From contig NZ_FOTD01000001.1 of the NCBI RefSeq assembly GCF_900114465.1, positions 248,001 through 312,000 on the forward strand: DNA of 64,000 nt, given 5' to 3'. A program made the position numbers and the translations under genes. Below are positions 19,801 to 26,811 of the stretch, piece after piece. The DNA is from Trichococcus palustris. Its GTDB lineage: Bacteria > Bacillota > Bacilli > Lactobacillales > Aerococcaceae. Numbering within the stretch: the first letter of the stretch is position 1; the number at the start of each line of letters is the position of its first letter. The notes below the pieces were generated by a model. It made no database searches and had not been told where the DNA came from. It worked only from the letters and a program-made list of their open reading frames with translations.

Positions 19801-22601
19801 ACCAGCACTGCACGTATTATCAAATAGGATTGGTACGGCAAAAAAATGAGTTTCAGTATCGCCTGATAAAAGGTTGCTTTAACCCCCCCAATTGTCGGCA
19901 GGTACTTTTTGGTCCTTATGCGTTGGCTGTGTCGTTTCGACTTCACATACCTTGTTGTGCTTCCCAGAGCATTGGAAATAAGATACACCGCTAAGGTCAG
20001 CATATAAAAACCTATCCAGAACATTTTACTTCCTGGAAGTATGGTGAGAGCCAGGATAAGTAATGCAATCAGGCTTGGGGCTACCAGACTTCTTCTCAAA
20101 TTATCCAGCATTTTCCATCTCGACAATGCCGATAGGTGGTTTTTACCGAAGATAAAAGGAAGCAACTGCCAGTCGCCTCTGACCCAACGGTACCCCCTCT
20201 TGACAAATGCATTGTACGTTGCGGGAAATGAATCCACTAACCTCACATCTGAAACCAGCGCCGCCCTCAAATAAGATCCTTCCAGAAGATCGTGGCTCAA
20301 TATGGTATTTTCAGGGAAAGTGTCTTTCAAAAGGGTTTGAAAGACCTTCAAATCATATATTCCTTTTCCTGTAAATATACCTTCGCCGAAGATATCCTGG
20401 TAGATATCGAATTCAGCTTCAGCATAGGGATCTGCATATTTTTGCCCTGTAAATATTCGCGAGAAGAAAGTGGCATTTGTACTTTCCATTTCAATATCAA
20501 CTTTAGGCTGTAAAATGCCGTATCCCTCTGTCACAATCCCTTTCTCTTTGTCAATTGAAGGTCTGTTCAAAGGGTGTGCCATGATGCCTATCATTTTTTT
20601 TGCAGCATCCATAGGCAGTATGGTATCGCTGTCCAGCGTTATCACATATTTAATGTTTTTAAAGGTTGGGAAAGGGGGCGAGGCATAAACAATCGACGTT
20701 CCATTTGAACCAAGGATCATATCGTTGAACTCCAGCAATGCTCCTCTTTTTCTTTCCCAGCCGATCCATTGATTATTTTCTTTACTGAATTGTCTCTTTC
20801 TATGGAAAAAATAAAACCTTTCGGTAATAGGATCGCTGTATTTTGTGTTCAGCTCTTTTATTCCATTGATTGCCTTTTCAATTATTTTCGAATCATCTTC
20901 TTCAACGGGAGAATCCCCATCTTTAAAACACCCCAATAACGCAAAATATAAATTATTCTCCTTGTTCAACAGATAATGTCTTTCCAGATTTCCCAACAGT
21001 TCTTCAACCCTTTTTCCGTCAGGAAGAATTGCCGGCATAACGATAATGGTCCCCATATCTTCAGGTATGCCCTCCTTCAGTTCCAATTTAGGGAAAAATG
21101 AAGGTCCCAGCCTGCTGCCGAAGATATGATTTGCTGCACAAAACGCTATTTCCGAAGAGGGAATCAAAACTGCAAAACCGGCAATGACTGCAATCAGAGC
21201 TGCATTTTGCGATGCATTTGAAATTGCATATCGAACAGCTACCGCAATAAAGGTTACCAACAGTAAACTGATTGAACCGAAGTATAACACCCCTAGGTTT
21301 TTCTTGATCATTTTCTTTATTTTAGGAATTATGCTTCTGCTTCCACCCAGCTTTTCACCTAAAATTTCTGTCCCTTTGCCGATCAGATAGTAGCCTACAT
21401 GATGGGTTCGCTGAAATCCGCTGCATTCAGCATCTGATTCTTTCGATTCCGAATAAGCATTTTTAGTTAGTTCAATCGCTTCTTTCGCTACGTGAATTTC
21501 TGAGACGCCATAAATGTCTGCAAGTTCCTCCACTTTTCCTTTGTAATAATTTCTTGTGGCTATATCCATCAATGAATAAATTTCTGCGGGATCCTCTTTC
21601 AATATTTTGCCAACAAAGCTTATTTCCTCAAAAATAGTTGACCATTCCAGGGTTGAAAAATATTTAAGACTGGTTATATAATTTCCTATTGAGACTGTAT
21701 TCGATGATTGGAGCTCGTGTTCCTTGCGAATGGATTTTTCAATGGTTGTGCCCTGATCTTCAAGGGTCTCTTCAATGACATTTAAAAATTCGGTATAATT
21801 TTTCCCCGATTTTCTGAGATGGTACAATAAATGTTCTATGAACAAAAAACTGGTTTCATCAAATTCTTTTATATTTGTTCTGACTAAATTGCGTATTTCA
21901 CTCATGTCATCGCCAGTTAGCCATTTGTCAAATATCTCTTCGGCTCTGTGCCGCTGGTTCTGCGTTTCTTGGATATCCTCACAGATATGCCTTATATTCT
22001 CAATCAGTGCAATCTTCATAACTACAGGTATGGCCCATATTTCTCTGTCATAAAGAACATTTTCCCCCTGATAAACCTTCATATAGTTCAATAAATTTTC
22101 TTCATTTATTTTACCGTCAGTATGGGTCACCAGCTCCATAATTAACGCAAATATTCTTGGATAATTTTTAAAGTCTCCGCCTCTCAAATCCGGCAGTTTC
22201 GAAAATGTTTTCTTTGATAAATTTCGTTGTAGTTCTTTCACCAGTTCTTCAATAAAATAAAAATTGTCAAGAAGCCATTCTGAGACTGGAGCAAACTGTT
22301 CATTCAGCTGTATATCTGAACTCAAATCTCTATAAACCGAATGAATAAAATTATAGTTATCATCTAATCTTGGAATAGGCCAATTTGGAATATTGTTCGT
22401 CATGAAATTCGAATGCTCATCAGCCAAATTCTTTACATGCATCTCAAGTTCTTGATCATTGAGAGGCACCTTCTTCATCCGAAAGCTGTAAATATTCCTT
22501 AATTTTTTTAGTTCAAGCCGAAATTTAATCATTGCAATTATCGCAATGATAAGGACAGCAAAAATCACAACTGCAGCATAAGCATTTAGACGTATTTCCA
22601 T
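13845..22601 (-). CDS. ndvB: Cyclic beta-1,2-glucan synthase (NdvB/ChvB type)
   Basis: 2918 residues, matching the size of rhizobial NdvB and Brucella Cgs. Order: N-terminal membrane helix (~8-26), helices near 440-500, GT84 glucosyltransferase with TLDSDTILP near residue 660, HDLLEGSYLRAAL near 770 and RGYRWVRGDWQLL near 807, further helices ~840-1000, a glycoamylase-like region near 1250-1500, two GH94-type beta-sandwich domains (~1750 and ~2270), and a C-terminal GH94 (alpha/alpha)6 phosphorylase domain with GSGDWNDSMN near 2592. The transferase makes and cyclises the glucan, and the GH94 part trims its length. GGGGAGGTG precedes the ATG by 9 nt. No exporter (NdvA/ChvA) gene is adjacent. 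Unusual for a Lactobacillales genome. Confidence 0.9.
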   Translation of the reverse strand: MEIRLNAYAAVVIFAVLIIAIIAMIKFRLELKKLRNIYSFRMKKVPLNDQELEMHVKNLADEHSNFMTNNIPNWPIPRLDDNYNFIHSVYRDLSSDIQLNEQFAPVSEWLLDNFYFIEELVKELQRNLSKKTFSKLPDLRGGDFKNYPRIFALIMELVTHTDGKINEENLLNYMKVYQGENVLYDREIWAIPVVMKIALIENIRHICEDIQETQNQRHRAEEIFDKWLTGDDMSEIRNLVRTNIKEFDETSFLFIEHLLYHLRKSGKNYTEFLNVIEETLEDQGTTIEKSIRKEHELQSSNTVSIGNYITSLKYFSTLEWSTIFEEISFVGKILKEDPAEIYSLMDIATRNYYKGKVEELADIYGVSEIHVAKEAIELTKNAYSESKESDAECSGFQRTHHVGYYLIGKGTEILGEKLGGSRSIIPKIKKMIKKNLGVLYFGSISLLLVTFIAVAVRYAISNASQNAALIAVIAGFAVLIPSSEIAFCAANHIFGSRLGPSFFPKLELKEGIPEDMGTIIVMPAILPDGKRVEELLGNLERHYLLNKENNLYFALLGCFKDGDSPVEEDDSKIIEKAINGIKELNTKYSDPITERFYFFHRKRQFSKENNQWIGWERKRGALLEFNDMILGSNGTSIVYASPPFPTFKNIKYVITLDSDTILPMDAAKKMIGIMAHPLNRPSIDKEKGIVTEGYGILQPKVDIEMESTNATFFSRIFTGQKYADPYAEAEFDIYQDIFGEGIFTGKGIYDLKVFQTLLKDTFPENTILSHDLLEGSYLRAALVSDVRLVDSFPATYNAFVKRGYRWVRGDWQLLPFIFGKNHLSALSRWKMLDNLRRSLVAPSLIALLILALTILPGSKMFWIGFYMLTLAVYLISNALGSTTRYVKSKRHSQRIRTKKYLPTIGGVKATFYQAILKLIFLPYQSYLIIRAVLVTLSRVFITKKNLLEWVTSAAEERKKNNSLKSYVLEMQSSIWIGLAVFLLALYFKSEAIVLSFIFFALSLSAPYIAYRISQKEAEKPSTLTKEELCEISRIARKTWRYFEEFANAENNYLAPDNFQEDSPNGIARRTSPTNISLGLMAVLTARDFGYIGTKEMKGKVSNTITAIEKMEKWNGHLYNWYDTKTLQPLLPRYISTADSGNLVGYLITLSEGLKGYLKKPITDLQFINGIRDTLYNAGEEGMKIYQALGFEQMQAMDMFSWNRIVRELSTSGKFAGITNLSWRSKIEEMLVTFNNERLQFMPAIDLIEKLPESLSAGCFSHYKDDFEEIAALLKNNPILEDLPGAYARAEGIIGKIMLGITQPETESLDDLIFLSELHQSFAASFEAVGRFLMDYEELIHRVDSLSETTKFLPLYDEKKQLFSIGFDLEVGELTDSYYDLLASEARQASYISIARDEIPPEHWLKLSRSLTVDDGYKGLASWSGTMFEYLMPVLIMKSYKNTMLDETYHFVIRSQKKYGKQNDIPWGISESGFNDTDVNLSYQYKAFGVPWLGLKRGLMEDTVVSPYSTFLALQIDAESAVQNIAYLKEEGLEGAYGFYEAADYTPERLLIDDKRSIIKEFMSHHQGMSFMAMNNFLHDFIMQKRFFEDPAMYASRFLLQEQIPSAVYNFNLKAKTVKIKIDKNKGYKDSRHIRTFNLADPVLPKVHLLSNGNYSVMITDRGTGYSRCNDKAITRWREENVADRYGMFFYIKNVSTNKIWSSAYAPLSQIPEKYEVIYTNDKAVFKRTDGDINTQTEVIVVPKENVEIRKMTLGNAGDSTCDIEVTSYFESVMTTQNEDIAHPAFHKLFMKTEILKDKNGIIASNRPKSASDNKLWTANFAVVEGETIGDSQFETDRMQFIGRNRDLGTPAAMDDDQPLSGTEGTVLDPVMSMRLKGRMLPGKSLQISYITAVSESMEDLSLVIEKYSQNDFIDRAFTLAHTSGYLEAAYLDIEPSQMELYQNMTSSILYSSPSRRKFQKLIERNALGQSSLWRFGISGDDPIVLLVLKNIDEIRMLDQILKAHDYWMFKKLTVDLVILCEEVNSYDLPLHASIIEALNSSHIHQMIGKSGGAFIVDKSKTSLEEIYLLYAVARIIVRGDGGTLSEQMEETSEREPEQQRDSVYSKAIREYGSPASEEPTLLYPNGLGGFTEDGREYVIQMEKDKTTPAPWINVISNPNFGFIVSESGAGYTWYGNSRENKLSTWSNDPVTDEPGEVLYIRDDDTGESWTVTSSPVRENEAYEIRHGFGYTEFRHVSHGIEQRLVQFVPVNETIKISILKLSNLSNEQRNLSLTYYVRPVLGVTDQVTAMHIKTNLNAAGVLLVENPYNEEYKAGVCFMDLSLESRSVTGNRKEFIGSGNLANPECLRKEKLTGAVGTGFDPCAAMQVNISLKPMEEKDIVLTFGAAEKTDEVDQLTNKYRNVQESYQALTAVKEFWKEKLEGIQVTTPDISMNLMLNGWLQYQIISCRLWARSAFYQSSGAYGFRDQLQDALAAVHISPEIARKQILLHAEHQFVEGDVQHWWHDPSGKGVRTRFSDDLLWLPYVTMEYASITGDKGILKSELSYLESPLLEDGEEEKYGIPSISNSSATLFAHCIAAVEKTLKFGNHGLPLMGSGDWNDSMNTVGNKGSGESVWLGWFLIAVLKKIIPVCTEMGASELSKKYATIINQITESIEKFAWDGKWYIRAYFDNGIPLGSIENSECKIDSIAQTWSIISEAGNPERARQAMNSVEDYLITREDGVIKLLTPPFDTSEMEPGYIKGYGPGVRENGGQYTHAAAWVIIAFAKLGDGDKAYELYELINPINNSRNQRECFTYKVEPYVMAADVYAVPPHSGQGGWTWYTGSAGWMYKAGLEYILGFQKHGATLLLDPCIPQKWPEYTIRYKYFDSIYNIKVKNPEGVNKGVKTIGEGRETREGNVLELVNDGKVHDIEVLMGK

Positions 22602-22926
22602 TTATTGGCACCTCCCCAAAATATAAAAAAACCCAAAGCGCAATACCCAGAAAATAAAATTTATTTTCTTATCTGGTCATCACATTTTGGATACAATCTA
22701 TAGCTTTAATATATCTTCAAATGCTCTGGAATGCAGCAAAGTGTTCTGCTACCAGCTTTTCCTGAATTTTATATTAGCCGATATGCTAGTTGTCAGCTTG
22801 TTGATAATGCGCTCTGCGTTTCAAGATAAAATCGATTTGTCGAGTTGGAGTTTACCTTATCCATAAACACAAGGCAGATCCCAAAAAAGCAGAGCGCACA
22901 TCCCTTTCCGAATAAACTGTGGAATC
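22602..22926. other. Leader region of the glucan synthase gene
   Basis: No gene seen. It holds an exact 10-bp inverted repeat, TGCGCTCTGC (22808-22817) and GCAGAGCGCA (22889-22898), 71 nt apart. The second arm is preceded by six A, so read on the minus strand it ends in a T-run and could act as the terminator of the small peptide gene upstream. Confidence 0.5.
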
Positions 22927-23073
22927 TTATAATTTTTTGCCACTAACCAACTGTACGATAACCAGAATAACCGCAATGACCAAAAGAATGTGGATTAGCG
23001 AACCAGCAGCCGGTAGCATGATGAAACCTAGCAACCATAAAACAAGGATTATACCCACAATTGTCCATAACAT
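22927..23073 (-). CDS. lmo0937-family small membrane peptide
   Basis: A 48-residue peptide, MLWTIVGIILVLWLLGFIML continuing through PAAGSLIHILLVIAVILVIV to a basic end. Two membrane helices joined by a short loop match the lmo0937/DUF5670 family found throughout Firmicutes, often stress-induced. GGGGAG lies 8 nt before the ATG. It stands alone between the lipoprotein gene and the glucan synthase gene. Molecular role unknown. Confidence 0.85.
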   Translation of the reverse strand: MLWTIVGIILVLWLLGFIMLPAAGSLIHILLVIAVILVIVQLVSGKKL

Positions 23074-23213
23074 GAGTCTCACTCCCCTCTATTAATCTGT
23101 TTGATTAAGCTAATTCTCTGCTGCGCCCTTCCTATACTTAAAGCTATGGCGAGCTGAGAAGTCGTTTCTTATCCTTAGGCATCCGTCTCCGTTTTCGATA
23201 ATCTTCTTTCCAT

Positions 23214-23621
23214 TTATGGTTTTGTTGCGTTATCAACATAGCTAAACTTATCTTCACCGGATTTGACACCTAAAACAAAGCTTGTCTCATCCATTGTTTT
23301 TTTATCGGTAGAGAATTGCATTTCTTTATCCTGTTCCCCGCCTTTGGAATCAGTTACACGTATATTGATCGTATTATCTGTCTCATTTGACTTCACAATC
23401 ACATAGGTCATGTCTGTCTTTGTTCCATCGCCTTCAACTTTGACAAAATCCGATGCAGAAAAATAATAATCCAGGTTCCCATCGGTGTTAACCCAATGAC
23501 CGATCAGGGCTTCGCCAACTTTCAATGAGTCCCTTTCAACCTTAACGCTAGCCTTACAACCACCGATTAAAAAAATACTTGCAACAAAAAGCAGAGACAA
23601 TAAGATTTTATTCCTTCCCAT
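23214..23621 (-). CDS. Predicted lipoprotein, unknown function
   Basis: 135 residues with a lipoprotein signal: basic MGRNK, hydrophobic core LLSLLFVASIFL, lipobox IGGC with the acylated cysteine at about residue 22. The mature part is small, charged and predicted beta-rich (IGHWVNTDGNLDYYFSASDF), resembling lipocalin-like or DUF4878-type secreted domains, but I cannot name a family. Start ATG 23621 is chosen for AGGGAGTG upstream. It is 140 nt upstream of the small peptide gene; separate promoters are likely. Confidence 0.75.
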   Translation of the reverse strand: MGRNKILLSLLFVASIFLIGGCKASVKVERDSLKVGEALIGHWVNTDGNLDYYFSASDFVKVEGDGTKTDMTYVIVKSNETDNTINIRVTDSKGGEQDKEMQFSTDKKTMDETSFVLGVKSGEDKFSYVDNATKP

Positions 23622-23932
23622 ATTCAACACTCCCTTTTTACTGTTTCTCCCCGCATGCAATGGTTGCGCTTTCATTTGTTTCCAAAATCATTTTAGCACT
23701 AATTAATTCTTTTGCATAATTTTAGTATTTCGTTCGATCAGTGTCCGTTCACTGTTCAAAGAAGTACTCTTTTTTTGTCAAGTAAGTGACAGGATTGTTC
23801 CCTTTTTTCCATTGAGGAGCCGCGAGGCAAAAACATGGAGAAACCCCTATATGCTAAAAAAGCTACTACAGATTTTTTTATCCGCAGCAGCTTTTCTTTT
23901 GCACCTAATGTTCTATCCTTCATTTGCATCGG

Positions 23933-24190
23933 TCATATTGTTTTGAATTTAGTCCATTTGCCACTGCTGTAACGCCAGACATAGATAACCGATTTTACTG
24001 CCCAATCAATGAACATGGCTACCCAGGTTCCGAACATGCCCATATGGAAACCGATCGCAAATAAGTATGAAAGTGCGATCTGGCAGAAGATCATAGACAG
24101 GATACTGACTATCATCGGGAATTTCGCATCACCGGCACTGCGGAATACCACGGGAAGCATATATCCCAGAGGCCAGATAAGAATCGTCAA
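23933..24190 (-). pseudogene. 3' remnant of a MATE efflux transporter gene
   Basis: The 85 codons encode the last membrane segments of a MATE-family multidrug/Na+ antiporter (IIWPLGY-like start, FRSAGDAKFPMIVSILSMIFC, FGTWVAMFIDWAVKSVIYVWRY). A full protein has about 450 residues, so some 80% is missing from the 5' side. Homology begins immediately beside the hairpin at 24187-24234, so the truncation point coincides with an element end. No ribosome site precedes the first ATG. Non-functional. Confidence 0.8.
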
Positions 24191-24234
24191 CTACCCTCAC
24201 TGAACTGAGCCTAATGTCTTAACCTTTTCAGTGG
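24187..24234. repeat. Hairpin resembling an IS200/IS605-type end
   Basis: GTCAACTAC..CACTGAA on the left mirrors TTCAGTG..GTAGTTGAC on the right around a short loop. The right arm, CAGTGGGAGTAGTTGAC, resembles the right end of the decayed IS605-type element at 39.4 kb (GGTGGGGGTAGTTCAA). It sits exactly where the MATE gene is cut off. Likely scar of a mobile element. Confidence 0.5.
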
Positions 24235-24317
24235 GAGTAGTTGACTTGCTTCAACATCATGACATCATCACCTCTTTTTTAGCAATGCTTATCCTCTACA
24301 GCCTATTGCCCTCAGCA

Positions 24318-24358
24318 AAGAATCGAGAAGCCCGTCACTGATAGGCTTCTCGATTCTT
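24318..24358 (-). terminator. Terminator after the M20 amidohydrolase gene
   Basis: AAGAATCGAGAAGCC pairs perfectly with GGCTTCTCGATTCTT around an 11-nt loop, 60 nt beyond the stop codon of the minus-strand gene. Confidence 0.75.
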
Positions 24359-24419
24359 AACTATGCACAAAACCGGATGCGCTTCGCTTATGCTCACGCT
24401 ATTGTGCTTTATCCCATCC

Positions 24420-25586
24420 TTACTTATCCAACAGGGCCAAAGCGCTTGTCGCAAAATATTCTGCTGCCAGTATCAAGGCAGATTCATCTACGGTAAATGA
24501 CGGATGATGCCAATCCTCTGTGCCATTTGTCCCGAAGAAGGCAAAGACACCGGGAACTTTCATCAAGTATTGCGCAAAATCTTCACCGGCAATGGACGGT
24601 TCGGTTTCAATGACGGTCAATCTTTTCCCCGCTTCAACCTTCAGCTTCTCGGTCAGCGCCTTGTCGTTGATGACGGGAGGTGGACCGGGATGCCACTCAA
24701 TCGTTGCTTTTTGGCCAAAAGCCGCCGTAATATGGTTGACGATTTCATAAAATTCATCTTTCAATAGGCTGCGAACTTCTTTTGAAAAAGCGCGCGTCGT
24801 CCCTTCCATCACGACTTCCTCGGGTATGACGTTCCAAGTATTGCCGCCATCAATCCGGGTCACGCTGATCACTGCCGTATCCAACGGCGAGACTTTTCGG
24901 CTGACGACAGACTGCAGTGCCGTCACGATGTGCGAAGCAGTGACAATCGGGTCGCTCCCTTTATGCGGAAGAGCACCATGGCTGCCTTTCCCTTTGATCG
25001 TGACATAGAAACGGTCTACCGCTGCCATCAGGCAACCTGACTGCAACGCAACGGTTCCGACGGGCAGATCGGGTTTGTTGTGGATTCCTATAATGGCATC
25101 CACTCCATCCAATTGTCCATCAGCGATCACATGCAATGCGCCATCGCGCCCTTCTTCCGCCGGTTGGAAAATAAAACGGATGCGTCCAGGCAAGTCATCT
25201 TCTACTTCTTTCAGCAATTTGACCGCCCCCAGTAAGGATGCCGTATGAAAATCATGCCCGCACGCATGCATGACGCCGGCATTTTGCGATGCAAAGCTGA
25301 CCGCCACTTTTTCCTGGATAGGCAGCGCATCGATATCCGCGCGTATGGCGATGGTCTTCCCTTTTGACTCTGAGCCGATGTCGGCAAAGACACCCGTTTC
25401 CATATGTGTCTCACGGATAGTAATACCCAACGTCGCCAAACAGTCTTTGATATATGCCGTTGTTTCGAACTCCACGGTCGATAGCTCCGGATTTTGATGC
25501 AAATGCCTGCGGATGCCGACGAGTTCCTCCTGCAAAGCTTCCCTTTCAGCTTGCATGTGTATGGCTAGTCTATCCTTAATTTCCAT
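24420..25586 (-). CDS. M20 family N-acyl-amino-acid amidohydrolase
   Basis: 388 residues of the M20D (hippurate hydrolase/AbgB/IAA-amide) type: metal-binding HACGHDFHTASLLGA at about residue 105, PAEEG near 143, and a dimerisation domain in the middle. It hydrolyses N-acylated amino acids or related amides in the cytoplasm; the substrate cannot be read from sequence. AAAGGAGG lies 11 nt before the ATG. Monocistronic, apart from a possible tiny gene just upstream. Confidence 0.9.
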   Translation of the reverse strand: MEIKDRLAIHMQAEREALQEELVGIRRHLHQNPELSTVEFETTAYIKDCLATLGITIRETHMETGVFADIGSESKGKTIAIRADIDALPIQEKVAVSFASQNAGVMHACGHDFHTASLLGAVKLLKEVEDDLPGRIRFIFQPAEEGRDGALHVIADGQLDGVDAIIGIHNKPDLPVGTVALQSGCLMAAVDRFYVTIKGKGSHGALPHKGSDPIVTASHIVTALQSVVSRKVSPLDTAVISVTRIDGGNTWNVIPEEVVMEGTTRAFSKEVRSLLKDEFYEIVNHITAAFGQKATIEWHPGPPPVINDKALTEKLKVEAGKRLTVIETEPSIAGEDFAQYLMKVPGVFAFFGTNGTEDWHHPSFTVDESALILAAEYFATSALALLDK

Positions 25587-25616
25587 TTTTCAATGTACCT
25601 CCTTTAAAAAGCCTAC

Positions 25617-25748
25617 CTATGCAAGGCGCTTATCACGATGATTCCGAGTGATTGTCCGATCCATTAACCTGGACAGCTCTTCGAATCTGTCTTCGCGTGT
25701 GACGGCTCCTTCAGCTGGATGGAAAATCAACTCTACTTTACCAATCAT
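25617..25748 (-). CDS. Possible 43-residue peptide, unknown
   Basis: The minus strand encodes MIGKVELIFHPAEGAVTRED followed by a charged helix to RDKRLA and a stop, 30 nt before the M20 gene. GGAGG lies about 14 nt before the ATG, longer than ideal. No family recognised; it may be a remnant of a larger gene or a real small protein. Confidence 0.3.
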   Translation of the reverse strand: MIGKVELIFHPAEGAVTREDRFEELSRLMDRTITRNHRDKRLA

Positions 25749-25886
25749 ACCAGACTATGATTCCTCCAGGAAGTACGCTGCACCATTTTTCACGCAAATT
25801 TCTGCCTGGTTTTCGGGGAATTGCGGTTCTTTAACACATACAATGGACCCATACGAAAGAAAATGAAAATCGAAACAGGTGATCCT

Positions 25887-26807
25887 ATGCAAATCTCTTT
25901 TAAAGCTTTTGGAACGTATAACCAGATCATCACGGAAGATGAACACTGCCAGGCGCTGCTTGATGAATGCCGGAGGATTTGTGAAGCCATCGAAGAAAAA
26001 TTTTCAACATTCCGGCCTGCCAGCATCATTTCTGACATTTCAGCGCATGCCGGCGTTCGGCCCATCGCAATCGATGAAGAGACCTTTTTTATGTTGAAAA
26101 GAGCACAAGACTTTTCCAACCTTTCCAAAGGCGCTTTCGACATCACGATCCGTCCGGCCACTGCCCTTTGGGGTATCGGCAAGAAGGGTGATTTCATTCC
26201 TGACGGTCAGGAAATCGGCAGGCTCCATGAACTCGTCGATTACAGAGACCTCATACTGGATAAAAAAAATGGCACTGCACTGCTGCAGAAAGCCGGTCAG
26301 CAAATCGATTTGGGTGGCATCGCGAAAGGATATGCCGCCGATAAGACCAGAGAATATTTGATGCAAAACGGCTGTCGCACTGCCCTGATCAATTTCGGGG
26401 GAAACATCGCTACGATTGGGGGAAAACGGAATGGAGAGTTTTGGCAGATCGGCGTCCAGAATCCATTGGCGAAACGCGGTGAGTTCATAGGGACTGTCGG
26501 TCTGTCCGATCAAACGATGGTCACGTCGGGAGTAAACGAACGCTTTTTCATTCATGGCGGAAAAAGATACCATCATATTTTAGATCCCCGGACTTGTTAC
26601 CCGGCCGATTCTTCCTTATTGAGCGTAACGGTCATCGGTACCCGTTCCATCGATATGGATGCTCTATCGACAGCCCTCTTTGTGCTGGGACCTGATGAGG
26701 GTGCCAAATTGGCGAACCAAATGGGCTGTCATGCGCTGTTCATCTTGACTACCCAACAAATCTTTGCCACGGAAGGCTTCACGAAAATACTGAAAAGGAA
26801 GGTATGA
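25887..26807 (+). CDS. apbE: FAD:protein FMN transferase (ApbE)
   Basis: 306 residues with the ApbE landmarks: LGGIAKGYAADK near residue 155, LINFGGNIATIG near 178 and DALSTALFVLG near 260. It attaches FMN covalently to a Thr/Ser in flavinylation motifs of exported domains. No lipoprotein signal is seen, so here it is probably cytoplasmic or membrane-face. The start is ATG 25887 after AGGTGAT. The next gene, 4 nt downstream, carries two such motifs, so enzyme and substrate are co-encoded. Confidence 0.9.
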   Translation: MQISFKAFGTYNQIITEDEHCQALLDECRRICEAIEEKFSTFRPASIISDISAHAGVRPIAIDEETFFMLKRAQDFSNLSKGAFDITIRPATALWGIGKKGDFIPDGQEIGRLHELVDYRDLILDKKNGTALLQKAGQQIDLGGIAKGYAADKTREYLMQNGCRTALINFGGNIATIGGKRNGEFWQIGVQNPLAKRGEFIGTVGLSDQTMVTSGVNERFFIHGGKRYHHILDPRTCYPADSSLLSVTVIGTRSIDMDALSTALFVLGPDEGAKLANQMGCHALFILTTQQIFATEGFTKILKRKV

Positions 26808-26811
26808 CATC

